Below are positions 49,331-60,820 of a DNA stretch of 64,000 nt, one piece after another. Where the stretch lies: the NCBI GenBank assembly GCA_003693705.1, contig RBZT01000364.1, positions 21,500 through 85,499 on the forward strand. Direction: 5' to 3'. The DNA comes from Polymyxa betae. Lineage: Eukaryota; Endomyxa; Phytomyxea; Plasmodiophorida; Plasmodiophoridae. The translations under genes and the position numbers were made by a program. Positions within the stretch are counted from its first letter, which is position 1, and each line of letters starts with the position of its first letter. The notes beneath the pieces were generated by a model. It was not told where the DNA came from, searched no databases, and saw nothing but the letters and a program-made list of their open reading frames with translations.

Positions 49331-49593
49331 GCCATTTTCGTCATTTAATATAGAAAAATACAAAATTCCTATTTAATATGTTATATTTCAGAAGTTCACC
49401 TTGCCTCCTTTCCAAAACCTGTCCTGTAAATGGCAAGCAGAAAATTACTCTTTCTCGTGTGGGATAAATATTTTGTCAATACAATTAACTTATCGTTACA
49501 TATTCACATTCGTACTAAAAGACATTATGACATTACCAATGTAACAGCGATCCGTTCGCCCTTTTCCTGAAATCGCTCATTAATCATTTCGTA
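49331..49593. other. Intergenic spacer upstream of nicastrin
   Basis: An AT-rich spacer of about 260 bp. Likely cyclin terminator and nicastrin promoter. Confidence 0.4.
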
Positions 49594-52314
49594 ATGCGCA
49601 TCGCCGTTCTGGCGGTAGTCGTCGCCGGCGTCGTCAGCCTCAGTATTGACGACCTGGTGTACACATCTTTACCAGCCGATACCGCCTGCGTTCGCTTGCT
49701 GACCAGAACTGGGCAAGTTGGCTGCGGCGTTGGTGATAGTCGTGGTGTCCTCTATGATGTGGACGACGTGTTGAGCTGGCGCGTTTATGACCCTTCCCAA
49801 GCTATCTCTGTTTTGATGCCACATTCGGCTTTAAATCAAACTACGATTGATCGTCTACAGAGCAAGTCTAATCTGGCTGGAATCTTTCTCCATTCTTTAT
49901 CGAAAGCATCGCCTTCTGGTAGACTCTGCTTGTGTTTATCTGCGAAGCCATCGATATTGTTTAAAAATGTTAATTATGTTTTGGTAGAGTTGCTGTTTGC
50001 GCCCATCTTTGGTTGTTTTCGTTGTTTAATACGATTGCAGATTTCCATTCTCCAGCGGAGAAGTTGCCATTCTCGTACCTGTCTACGAATTCGACTCATA
50101 TCTGGAATCCATCCGGGACAAATCTCACTGGTTCAGCTTTTGGATTCGGTATTGTCACTGTCGCCGATCCAGACCTTCCAACTGTGATGCGTCTTGTCGA
50201 AGAAAATCGTAAACGCATTCAAGTACGTTGAATGTTTCATGGCCTCTGGTTCTACTGGCAAGTCTTCTCAAGATTATTACTGTAGAACTATTAGTATCTG
50301 CTGTAATTGTTTTGCGACGTTTATTCCACTATCAGTTTCTTGCTTTGCTATTTTACTATTTTAAGTTTCGCTATTGATGTATCTAACTTAAGCTTGGTAG
50401 AGCGGGTTGGATCCTCGTAACCAAGCACAGTTCAATTATCCGATGGATGCAGGCGGTAACTCTGTAAGCTGTCTTCAATCTGGGAACTGTCTTCCCATTG
50501 GCGGGTCAGTCCCGATATTGTCATCTCATTTTTTTATATTTTTATTCGCAATATGCTTTGCCATTTGAACAAAGCTCAGTCGATTATGGTATTCTTTTTC
50601 ATGTAAATTTCTTCCATCACTCCCACTATTTGCCCCTTGCCTCTAAGCGCTGATGTTTGGTTTGTGCAGATACAACGTTTGGTCTTCTCGAGCTAAAATT
50701 GACAACTCGACGACCCCGATCGTTGCGGCTGTCACCCAAATGGATGCATCAGCCTTTATACACGCCCATGCTACTGGTGCCAATAGCGCCATGTCAGGTC
50801 TGCTTGCACTTCTTGGTGCATCAGACGCCATCTCTCGAATCGAGGACCTCAACCTGGGGATGTCATCCCCTCAGATTGTATTCGCTGCCTTCAATGGCGA
50901 ATTCTTTGACCTAATAGGGTCGAGAAGCTTCGTCAAGGATCTCTCTTCGTTTAGCTGCAGATCGGTCTCGTCTATCTCCAACACACTGTGTAAATTTCTG
51001 GGAAACCTTTCATTCGTTTCATTTTGCGCTTTTAAATTCATTTCTGAAGCAGTAGATTTCTTGACCTGCCATTACCTGTTTTTTCATAGTTGCTGTTAAC
51101 TGTAGTTGCTGTTAACTGTAGTTGCTTGTAACTGTATAACTGAAGCTCGTAGGTCTGGACCCATATCGAATAGATACGTCTTTCTCATCTATTGCAAATC
51201 TGGTCAACTCGGGATCAAGTATCATCGAGATCTCTCAAGTTGGCAACGGGCAGCCATCCGATCCATTTTATTTCCATACGACCTCCAATACGCTTACAAC
51301 CGCAATTAACTCAGCAACCCAGGGATTGACAGTTAATCTTCAGCCAGCATCTGCCGTCACAACGATCGGTTTACCACCATCATCAGCTTTGGCTTTTCCG
51401 GCCTCTGTTGAAAAATTGGTGTTAACGGGGTATGATACCGAGTTTAATTCCCTCGTGTATGGCAGCGAGCTTGATGCCAATTTTACAGATTCTTCCATTC
51501 AGGTAGATAATGCCCATTCAACTGTCTATGTTCAACCTTCTTTTTGGATAATTTCTTTAATCCATTTCCACTTAATTAATCGATCCTTATCCCTCAACAA
51601 TTCACTTGCTATTGAAAAGTTTTCTTGCTGAGTTTCGATTTATGTCCTGGATCTTCGCTACATCACTTTTTCCATGGATTTAAGGTTCATGTAAAAGTGC
51701 TGATCCTATTTCTTTCAGCGGATATGTTCGGCATCCACAATCGTTGCGAGGACGCTGTTAACACAAGTTGGATACTCAAATGCACATTCGGTCAGGCTGG
51801 TAGAGACTTTTTGACATGTCTGACGTTCCTTCAGGTTTCTGTAAATTGCACATTAATCAAGGAACTGAGCGATTGTGTCGGTCCATTGGGGTTCGAGTGC
51901 GACATAGCTGGGAGGGTGATGGCATCTTCTGCAATCGCTGCTTCATCGTTTTCGAAGAAAGGAGCTGTATCGCACTACGCCTCCGTTTATCAGCAGCGAA
52001 CGCCATCCCAAGTGACCGACACGCCCCGTTTCGTTTACGACTGGTGGACTTCGCTGGGGCTGCACGCCTATTATCATGACGCCGTCGATCCCGACCTCAG
52101 CGTCGGTTCGGATGGTTTCTGGAAAGCGGCTGACGGTCCCGGCAGGCTTTGGACCGAATCAAACTGGGTCCGGCAGCGTGTTCGTTTATATGTGACTGAA
52201 GCGCCATGGACAGGTGCCGTTATGTTCGGTTTGGGATGTATTGTCGCAGCTGCATCCGTTGCATCGTCATTCTTTTTATCGAAATATGCATTACGAACTA
52301 TAAAAATGGATTAG
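49594..52314 (+). CDS. NCSTN: Nicastrin, gamma-secretase subunit
   Basis: Nicastrin is the large glycosylated ectodomain subunit of gamma-secretase. The ATG at 49594 begins a signal peptide (MRIAVLAVVVAGVVSLSIDD). The lobe opens ACVRLLTRTGQVGCG, a family hallmark. Then come FNYPMDAGGNSVSCLQSGNC and LPIGG, and after an intron YNVWSSRAKIDNSTTP, matching the nicastrin CLPLGGYNVW block. The peptidase-like fold continues with VAAVTQMDASAFIHAHATGA and IVFAAFNGEFFDLIGSRSFV, where the glutamate of NGEFFD aligns with the conserved Glu in FQGETFDYIGS. Further exons carry N-glycosylation sites (NTSW, NCT) and CEDAVNTSWILKC. One TM helix (AVMFGLGCIVAAASVASSFF) and a short cytosolic tail (KYALRTIKMD) end the protein. 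At least seven introns, some near 200 nt. Confidence 0.9.
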
Positions 52315-54310
52315 CAGAATTTCAGTAATGCTGGACTGACAGGAACAGGGTATTGGCAGGCGAGTCACGAGGCTGCTCGAGGGGTAAGGGCCTTCAAAAC
52401 CCTTCTCAGCTCGTTTCCCTCAACAACGCAATGACCGCGATCGACTTCGAAGCCCCTTCGCCTCGTCACGACAAAGAATCACAAAGTGCAAGAGGATTCG
52501 ATACGCGTTTTTGGTGCCCGAACTAAAAATGATAATTTAGTGAAATAACTGGTTAAACTTCGAATAACCAATTTCAAACCTTAATCGGGAATGGAATTGA
52601 TCTTCTGCATTAACAATTCAATTGTCCAGGGAGACCTGAATTGATGAAAATCGGTCCAAAACCCTCCTTTCTCAAGAAGAGCCATGGCTAATAAACTTCG
52701 ATCGGTGGGCGGCAGATGCAACACTGGAGAATAATGCAAGGACTAATAAGGTTTGGCGGCGCAAGCAAATTCTGTATGAATTGTAACTTTGAAGGGTTGA
52801 CTCGTTATATTCTTAACATGGCTTGTTAATTCAATATTTTCTTTTTATTTTTTTTTAATGGTTATACTTTACTTAGAGCATCTCCACCGCGGGTCTATTC
52901 CGAGGTCTAATGAATATAGACCCGTCACGGAGGGTAGTTCCGGGCTTCCGGANNNNNNNNNNNNNNNNNNNGGCCCTTTCGGGTCTCCCCCTGTCACTTT
53001 AGGGAATGACTTTCTCCGTGATTCAGAAAAGACCTCGGAACTTCTTCGCAGGTTTGCTCTTGATTCGAAAACTGCGCAGTCTTGTATTTGTGCGCGTCTG
53101 CGAGTTTGTGAGGGCTTTGATGTCCCTACCGTAGCTTGCATGCGGTTTGCTACTTTGCAAGGCTACAGGTAGCTGCAGGTATCATTCCGTCATAACACCT
53201 CTTAATGCCTGAGGGTCAAGGCCTCTCTTTCGAAGCGATGAGAATGACAGGGTCGAGAATCCATGACAAGAGCGTAATGTATGCAAGCTGCTAGCGGCAT
53301 AGTTTATATGCGAAAATCCAGTGAAACTCTTGCTGCTATTTCTTTTGGCAATCATGCATTTGGCAACTTTCATGCTTTAGTGAAATTACAATAGTTTTTA
53401 ACAAGAAGATGACAGCCCATACAACAAAGGAACATGACGCTCTTCTACATAGGATTGTGGCTTTAAAGGGTTTCAGATATGATCGAAGAGCTTATCCTTT
53501 GGTCGTTGGCGTGATTTTTTAACTGTTCAGACTCATGACGATTTTTCTATAATAATTAAACGTTTCGCCTCGTGCTGGGTCTATTGTGGCGTATGCTCAT
53601 CATCGGCATGATTCTCTGCTGCCTATAAAGCATGCTCCTGTGAGCAAAGTTGGTAACGCCATTGACTTCGGTAAAACAAGCATCGGATAGAGTATCTCGA
53701 ACAATTCGGCATTTTCATTGCGAAATCCTTGTTATTGAGTCGCCAAACCAATCGTACGAATTGCCATTAGTTCCTGATAAAGCTTCGAAATTTTGAAGGC
53801 GATGATCAGCGGGCCTTGATTCAAATGCTCTTTGACACATGTTTACACGACAGTCTGTGAACTCGATTTGGTTTGATGTTCATCAATAACCCCCCGTTAC
53901 TTCCTTGACCTGCAAAAGCTGATCGCTTCATTTGCGTCGATTAAGCATATCATTCCTGTATAAGGCAATCATTCTTTTGTCGATATTAGCATTGTAAACG
54001 CTTTGACTTCAACCCTGAGACATCCATAGTCCAGGTGGTCAGAATCCAGACTTTCACCCTGGGGACCGGGGTCGAGTCCACGGAAGGAACGTTTTTTGCC
54101 GGGAGAAGCAGGGTCCCCCTCCGAGTTGACGTTGCGGATTGCGTAGGGTTCGATCAGCCCTTTCGATTCAGTCCAGCTCATCATCCTGTCGCGGCCACCA
54201 GAGATCCTTGGCCGCGCTCCCGAGCGATCGCCATCGCTCGCTTCCGTCCAGCCGACGAACTCATCATCGATCCGGGACGGCGCCGTACTGGCTTCGGGCC
54301 CGCGACGGCC
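52315..54310. other. Gene-poor 2-kb region containing an assembly gap
   Basis: No gene supported. It contains a run of 19 N inside an imperfect palindrome (about 52898-53042) and AAACTGCGCAGT near 53069-53080. The last few hundred bases become GC-rich as they approach the tandem membrane-protein genes. Confidence 0.5.
52898..53042. repeat. Imperfect palindrome around an assembly gap
   Basis: TTCCGAGGTCT near 52898 is exactly reverse-complemented as AGACCTCGGAA near 53033, and TCACGGAG inside it pairs with CTCCGTGA. The arms enclose GC-rich hairpin-like sequence and 19 N (52953-52971). A strong hairpin would explain why the assembler left a gap. Confidence 0.6.
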
Positions 54311-54790
54311 ATGCTCTGGGCCAAGGTCATGGTCCGGCTGGCCGTAGCGGCCCAGGTCACGGGCCTCGTCCTGTGCCTGTGCGCTGCCCTCATCCAGTAC
54401 TTCTACGACGAGATGGCGCCCGGCGTCGTACAGGCCCCGAACGAGCGCTGCAACCGCCCGGCGGCCCTGTTCTGGTCCGTGAACCTGTCGCTGATCGTAC
54501 TGGCCCTCGTCCCCGTGGCTCTGTCGCTCTGGATGCTGTACGCCGATCGTTGTTGGTGGCGGGGGCCGCGATCGCCGCCCTTCTGGTCCGCATCGCGGCG
54601 CACGCCGCCGTACTGGCCCTGTGCCGGACCTGCCTGCTGATGCGGTTCGCTCTGGGCGTGACTGTGTCACGGCCTGCAGCTCTGCAGTCTGATCGCCTAT
54701 TATGAGTGTCTGAGGAGGCTGCGCGCCCGTATTGCCCTGCACGTGACGATGCCGTCTTCAGACCCGGATTTCTTCTGGCCCGTGCGGCTG
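54311..54790 (+). pseudogene. Four-TM membrane protein, frameshifted tandem copy
   Basis: From the ATG at 54311 the frame reads MLWAKVMVRLAVAAQVTGLV, a Cys-containing loop (APNERCNRPAALFWSVNLSL) and TM2. After LYADR (about 54548) similarity to the neighbouring paralog moves to the next frame (LLVAGAAIAALLVRIAAHAA, CRTC). It then moves back to the first frame at about 54660-54671 (GLQLCSLIAYYECLRRLRAR, ALHVTMPSSDPDF). Two compensating single-base indels about 110 bp apart would explain this. The GC content is far above that of neighbours. It is probably a recent pseudogene, or two sequencing errors in G/C runs of a functional gene. Confidence 0.55.
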
Positions 54791-55299
54791 AAGCCTTCGG
54801 ATTCTGGGACCTGATGACGCTGCTGTTTCGGGTGCTCTCTGTTCCAGATGCAGAACGACATATTATTTATCACATCACGTGCGCTATTAACGATCAAGCC
54901 CCCATCGCAGTTCCAAATCCGAGCTAATACACAATTTCATTGGAATCTTAAAAAGTTTTTTTTTTCAATTTTCTGCAATGGTCCTTTATGATACCGGTCA
55001 TACCACTGAGAAAATTCTGTCAATACTGCGGGGTTGTTTTCCGGACCTTAACATGGCGGAACCAGAGCTGCAACAAGTCATGGACAGTCGAAGTACAGTA
55101 TTACCTAGAAACAAGCCCCTGCCTGCGCTCAAACCTTGATACATAACTGCGCAGTTCGTGGAAACCGTCTTTCTGTACAAAAACTGCGCGCACTTTGTCC
55201 CACCACTGGGTCAATCACCGGTTTACCTCCGTCATTAATTGTGCCTTGACAGATCTTTTGGACAGCCGCCCAGCTCCTATCCAAAATCTCGCATACCGA

Positions 55300-55833
55300 A
55301 TGCATCAGCTGCCTCACAAGGCTGTGGTCCGCGTCGTCGTAGCGGCCCACATCTCCGGCTTCGTCCTCTGCCTGTACGTGTTCGCCGTCCAGGCGTTCGA
55401 CGGCGAGTTCCTGCCGGGGTTTGGGGCGACCTACCCGACCCCACCCGACAACATCTGTAACAGCAACGAGGCCCTGTTCTGGACCGTCTATCTGTCGCTG
55501 CTCGTACTGTCCCTGGTCGCCGTCGTGCTGGCGCTCTGGGCGCTGTACGAGGAATCGCGCGTCCTGATTCTGGTCACGATCGCCTGCGTTCTACTGCAGA
55601 CCGCCGCGCATTGTCTGGCTCTGTTCCTGTGCGGCAGCACCTGCGGCCTGGTCCAGTACGCCCCCGGGACGCTGAGCGTCCTGTGCCTGCAGCTGCTGGG
55701 CCTGGGCTGGTACTACTATCGGCTGCGGTCGCTGAACCCGCAGATCGTGTTCCATACGACGCTGCCGGACCCGTTGATGGTCGTTGATAAGAGAGAGGCC
55801 GCCGTTGGCGAGCAATGTCCAGTGGAGAGATAA
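55300..55833 (+). CDS. Four-TM membrane protein, tandem paralog; unknown family
   Basis: From the ATG at 55300: MHQLPHKAVVRVVVAAHISG begins TM1 (FVLCLYVFAVQAF). An extracellular loop with TPPDNICNSNEALFW follows, then TM2 (TVYLSLLVLSLVAVVLALWA), TM3 (LILVTIACVLLQTAAHCLAL) with a CGSTC segment, TM4 (LSVLCLQLLGLGWYYYRL) and a soluble tail (NPQIVFHTTLPDPLMVVDKR). 177 residues. It aligns along its whole length with the frameshifted copy 1 kb upstream (MVRLAVAAQVTG/VVRVVVAAHISG, ALFWSVNLSL/ALFWTVYLSL). The topology resembles claudin/PMP22-type tetraspans but I see no family signature. GC-rich, unlike surrounding DNA. AACTGCGCAGTT (55145-55156) lies about 150 bp upstream. Confidence 0.65.
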   Translation: MHQLPHKAVVRVVVAAHISGFVLCLYVFAVQAFDGEFLPGFGATYPTPPDNICNSNEALFWTVYLSLLVLSLVAVVLALWALYEESRVLILVTIACVLLQTAAHCLALFLCGSTCGLVQYAPGTLSVLCLQLLGLGWYYYRLRSLNPQIVFHTTLPDPLMVVDKREAAVGEQCPVER

Positions 55834-55916
55834 TCTTAGCGCAGTCTTCATATATGGATAATACAGGGCTGCTCACGCATCGTTCATTCGGGTTTCATCG
55901 ATTTTTTCCGAGCTGT

Positions 55917-56988
55917 ATGAAGATTGCCCCGTCGTACACAACTCCGCCGGACACCGAAGCCAACAGCATTGGTATGTTTTTGACATTGTAACGGAAAGAC
56001 AACTGTGAACATTGCAACATAAATGTCACAACGAGCAGTGTATCGAAAATGCACTGTGATCAGTGTGCTGCAATCGTAACGTAAAGATGTAACCAAAAAG
56101 GGCGATCGCGAAGTCAAAGATTTTTCACCCAACAAAAACGGATCAAGATTTGATATCCGAGATTAACGCAGTCCTTGGAAGAAATCGGCAAAATGGCGCT
56201 GCCGTCGCTCCCTCGCCGACCGGAAACAGATATCAGGTAGCGACTTTTCTTCTCCTATAATACTCTCGAATCAAGCTGGCCCTTCAAGCGCATATTGATC
56301 AGATTAACAGGGCAGAAGCTGCGGCCGTTTTTGACGTTCTGGACGGGATCTGGATGAAGCACGGGCTCAGATTTCACCGCCGTGCTGCAATACAATGCGC
56401 GTCATGGTTGACATCTTCAAATTGGCTGATTCAGATTCTTCTCGAGAATCGCATCCGAACTCCTTCGTATGAATTCAGTGGATCCGAAATCGCCGTGGTC
56501 AATGACCGCCTTTCTTCCAAATTCTGATTCGGGGTTGTCAAACTGTCCGTTCTTTATAAGCTGAGCTGCCATAGAATAAAATCGAAGCGCATTCGCCGAT
56601 CAAACTGGCCCAGCCGTGGTCCGAAATCCGTGATTTACGGCCATCGAATAAATTGGTGATCCAAACAGCAAACACCATCGAAGGATTGTCTGCGAATGCG
56701 CGTGTTCAACGTTACTGTAACGTTGACGCTGATCATTACGTTACCAAATCGGTCCAGCTCGTTCAGATGCACCACACTGTGCATGAAATCGCTGAGCGGT
56801 CTGGTGATGGTGGCGCCCGTCACATTTGGAATGAACTTGCTCTGGCAACGTTTCCGTTTGGTGGGATGGTAACGTTACCCTATGGTATCTGTACACTGGA
56901 ATCCGATTATGTTACCGTTTCCCAGCTGCACGTTCTTTCGTTGAATGCAGCCTGTTCTATCGGCAGGTTCTTGAAGGACGGCCTTTGA
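55917..56988 (+). CDS. Spliced protein of unknown function
   Basis: Possible start MKIAPSYTTPPDTEANS (55917) before an intron with donor GTATGTTT. The next exon (about 56110-56238) has TDQDLISEINAVLGRNRQNG and ends GNRYQ. A 40-nt intron leads to LALQAHIDQINRAEAAAVFD and VLDGIWMKHGLR (about 56277-56370), then HRRAAIQCASWLTSSNWLIQ. After another intron comes NKIEAHSPIKLAQPWSEIRD, then RVQRYCNVDADHYVTKSVQL and HHTVHEIAERSGDGGARHIW. It ends SIGRFLKDGL at 56988. The exons read as helical, soluble protein. The phase between the first and second exon is unresolved, so the start is tentative. No family recognised. Confidence 0.5.
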
Positions 56989-59900
56989 TTTCGCTTCGAT
57001 TGAAACTTTTTATATAAAAATGCAAATTTGCCGGTTGTACCAGCGATTAACTACATTGAGAAATCTCTTTAGATTTGTTGTGTTCTCCACTTAACCCTTT
57101 GGATAGACTGCAAGAATCGCTACAAGACGATGCTCAGCATTGTTAAAAATCACGTTTGAAGGATTCTGATATCGAATTTCAATCACTTCGAATCGATAGA
57201 TGAAAACATAATAATCAGCGAAGCAGGTCGAATCCCGTGTCAACATTCAAGGCTTTTCTAGTCACTTTTGAACATTACAAATGACGCTCGTCTATCAAAT
57301 CCGGTGAATCCTCCAGAACGGCGTTCAAAATCTTGCAACATTTTTGTTGAAAAAAGTTAAAAATTCAGCATGTAGGACAGTCAGAATTCTGGAAATCGTT
57401 CTGCGATTTCGGACCGGGGATGATGCGCGTCATAATCCCGTGCTGGCCCATCTCATTCCGATGCGAAACTTCTGCTCAGTCGCTACTGACTGTCATCCAG
57501 GTCGTTCAATTTGGCATTTCTCTTCGTCCAAACAATGTGTAGTGACTGGCGATTTGGCGGCTGTTCTGACAGAAGCCACGACTGCAGATTTTATGGATTC
57601 TGCATCACGAGTGCAATATCTCGCCGAAAGATGAAATCGATTTTCGAAAACGAATTGAGGGGTTCGAGGAAGACTGTCAGGAGAACTCGGTAGGGATCGA
57701 GATGACGAAGACGATCTGAACAAATATTCGTCAGCCGATCATAACCAGTTTGAGGTTGGCCAGCAGATCAGTTCCGGGGAACCGCTTGTCAAATGCGTCC
57801 GAGAATTGGCGCAAACTTCTGGTTTTGTGGTGGCAGTCAATGCTCACAGTTTCATAGACTCTTGAATTTTATGAAAATTTGCACCTAGTAGTCAAAGACG
57901 CTTGGCTGTTGCCTTTTTTTCAGAAATTTTGAGCATTTTGCGAGTCATTTTCAGTTATTTCGAAACACTGTAATTAAAAAACACGTCCCAAAGCCGACAG
58001 TTGGTTAAAATGAATTTCAATCAATGGTTTTAACCAGTTTATAGAATATTTGAATTAGATGTTTTAACAAAAGGAGATGTGTCATAGACGAAGTCTTCCC
58101 AGCCGTCTCCGTTCTTGTCCTGATTTCGATGTCAAGATGGAGTATTCAAGTCGATTCGGATGAATAAGTTTTCAGATCGTTTGAGGCGCTGTGAGTGTCG
58201 CTTACTGAATATTCACTGCCTACAAGTGCTATGAGCTTGTTTGAGTATTGTATAGTAGAATATTGGAAGATTTAACCTGTGATTACAACCGACCCATCCC
58301 TTTGTATTGGTCATTGGAAGGTCCCCAATAGTCAGCTACAACCCAGCTGTCAATTCATTTTATCAACCAGATCAAATTTGATAAAAGTAGATAAGCTCGA
58401 CCATATCATCATAATGTAGCATTATACAAATGTGTAATTACACTAATTGTATTTTCCTTCTTCTGTCGCCTCAGCGTAATGCTCTTTGTCTCCGCTTTGA
58501 GCGACGAACAGGCAATCAACCTGATCGGAATAATTCTTTATGGCTTAGACCGGGATGTCGAGTCATTTCTTATTTGTTTGAGAAGATTTCGCTCCGTGTA
58601 CGATGAACCTTCCTATTTTGAATGTTAAGGAAAAAAAGTCATAGAATAAAGGCAAGAAGATATTTATTAACTTTATCTAGACAGCCCTCTATCTCACATT
58701 GCACTCAAGAAGACGAGAACGTTGTGAAGAGCTGGATTTCATTTCCTGGCCTCGGGCCTGTTCTTGGATCGACGGTGCAGTTTCCTCGTTCTGCCCCGCT
58801 ATCTTTAGACTTCGTTTACAACAAGTCTCTTTACGAGCAGATTCGACGCAGCTGGAGAATCAGGTATTCCAATCTGCTTTATAATTTCCAGTTCGCAGGC
58901 CGTAAAGGAGAAGGGCGGAACATTCCGATACAGTCATGCCACTGTGGCTCCAGGCTTCCACAGGGAGGCAGGGCCTCCAAGGGGCTCAGCGTTGGCCCAG
59001 CCTTCTTCAAACGTCTGCAACCCAGCTCTTGGGAAAGGCCTCAACTGGTTCAGACAGGCATACTGTAGTAGCTCTACTCTCTATTCTCTACCTTGGATTT
59101 TTTACAATTCTCAAAATCCTCTATCGCGTTCATAAGCTCCGTTAAATTCATCATTATGAGTTCCGATCATCCTAAGACGAATCGAACCAGCATTCGGGAG
59201 ACTTAATATAATGAGAAAAAAATCGTATGCGATTGCCCAATGGACAATGACAACATTCGAAGATGTGATCCTGAAACATGCTTGCACTTGCAAGCAGAAA
59301 TTCGATACGCATGTACAGGAACAAGATGCTCCAGTACAAATAAAATAAAACCGCATGCTGTAAGGTTTCATAATATTTCAACAAAAGGAAAGAAATAATT
59401 ATGATTGTATAGGCTGCTTTTAGGGCTCCGACCGGGTACTAACGGGTCGGGTCCCTGCCTCTATCCGGTACCCGTCCATACAATATCCAAAAAAGGTTGC
59501 AAACAGACAAAAAGATGATGGGACTTTATTTTTTCAGACAGTACTTACCAAACATCAAGAAGAGGTTTCTGGTTTCAAAGAATGTCGCCGAAGCCCAATC
59601 ACGTCACGGCCGCAATTGAATATTCGCTCGACAGCGACTGAAGAGCCCGGAATCGACAAAATGTCTTTTGCCACAGCGCTGAGATTAAAAAACTGTTGGG
59701 CGTGCGCTTCCAGTAATCTAACGGATCAACTGCAGGATCCTCACATCGTAAATCGAAGTAATTTTCAACGCGCAGAAACAAAGTCCGTGCATATCAAACT
59801 ACCCGACGGGTAGTCGGGTCGGTACCACCCCCTATCCGGTACCCGACCCGACCGGTACCCGACCCGGTTTTTCAGGGTACTACCCGTATCCGGTCGGAGC

Positions 59901-60237
59901 CCTAGCTGCTTCTCATTATAGAATCCCAGATTCAACCCAAACGATGAAGGGATTATTTATAACCATGAATATTCCAAAAAGCAATCGCTGCTGCTTGTAT
60001 CAATATTTACGCTATATATTGATTAGTAAAGCAGTATTTAACTGAAATGATGACTGCTAACCTCCGGTTCCGATGAATATAGGTTCCGATGTACATTCAA
60101 CTCCGATGAACTGGACAGCCTCCGAGACTTCTCTGATTCTATATTTGAGGGCTTGTAATCTATCTAATATAATCATTCTGCAATCATCTTTGCAATCTCA
60201 GCATCAGCATTTAGTAGATTGCCTCATGCTCCAGATG
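56989..60237. other. Gene-poor AT-rich region with a MITE
   Basis: About 3.2 kb. Open frames at 57344-57634 and 58622-59068 exist but have no recognisable content, no good start and uneven coding character, so they are not called. A hAT-like MITE lies at 59421-59904. The rest is AT-rich and featureless to my reading. Confidence 0.4.
59421..59904. mobile_element. hAT-like MITE with 15-bp terminal inverted repeats
   Basis: The left end TAGGGCTCCGACCGG (59421-59435) is the exact reverse complement of the right end CCGGTCGGAGCCCTA (59890-59904). Flanks GCTGCTTT (left) and GCTGCTTC (right) form a 7-8 bp target-site duplication. TIRs starting TAGGG with about 8-bp duplications are typical of hAT elements. 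Near each end there are further inverted and direct CGGGTCGGGT/ACCCGACCCG units that would make long hairpins. No transposase is encoded, so it is non-autonomous and about 480 bp long. Confidence 0.85.
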
Positions 60238-60820
60238 AGGGGACACTGATGGATCCGAGCTGCGCGCAACGTCACATCATTTGCTGCTGACGTTGGGGTT
60301 TAGACCGACGGACACGCCCACCGACGAGCAAATTGCCGATAAAACCTTTTGTCTCTTATGGGTCTTATGGGGAGGGCTGTCCGTCATACGGGGTCGAATG
60401 ATGCCTGCAATGGCGCGTGATTTCGCAACAACTGCGTTGAGCTTTGTTAATCCAAGCTTCAATTCTAGTTGGCTGCGTGCCCTCGTAGTTTGTCATCCTG
60501 ACAACAATTCAGGTCCTGGGTTGGCTTTGGCCCCAGGGCCTGGATTAGCTGACTTTCTTCGGCCGGACCAAGCGGAGTGGGTGGGCGGACTATTACAATC
60601 CTTACAGAACGCAACACGCCCGGATGTTTTAAAGGCTTGTTATGCTGAGATCATCAAACTTCGCGACAATTTCTCTCAAATTCGGGCGTCGTTGATTGGC
60701 CGGGTTTCGAAAGAGAGGTTGAGAACCAAGGATTGCGCACAAACAACTTTGCGGCGTCACTGGCCGAATATCGAGTGCTACAATTGTTTGCATGAATGCA
60801 TTGGTCTTACAAGACTATAA
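60238..60820 (+). CDS. Possible gene (exon) of unknown function
   Basis: A 190-codon open frame with protein-like composition: SHHLLLTLGFRPTDTPTDEQ, FCLLWVLWGGLSVIRGRMMP, FATTALSFVNPSFNSSWLRA, FLRPDQAEWVGGLLQSLQNA, TRPDVLKACYAEIIKLRDNF. It ends CLHECIGLTRL. The frame has no ATG before residue 40 or so (MMPAMARDF), so either the start is internal or an upstream exon exists. PGLALAPGPGL forms a short Pro/Gly linker. The helical middle part looks folded. Family not recognised. Confidence 0.45.

Noticed and set aside
52858-53172. Frames across the assembly gap
   Set aside because: They contain 19 unknown bases and repeat sequence, so the reading is meaningless.
53969-54742. 257-codon minus-strand frame
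   Set aside because: Antisense of the GC-rich tetraspan copy; the peptide is low-complexity Arg/Gly/Pro and no family fits.
57344-57634. 96-codon plus-strand frame
   Set aside because: No ATG in good context, no domain, and neighbouring sequence shows no exon; left uncalled.
58622-59068. 148-codon plus-strand frame
   Set aside because: Coding-like character appears to shift between frames and would need an intron of only 28 nt; could be a relic but unsupported.
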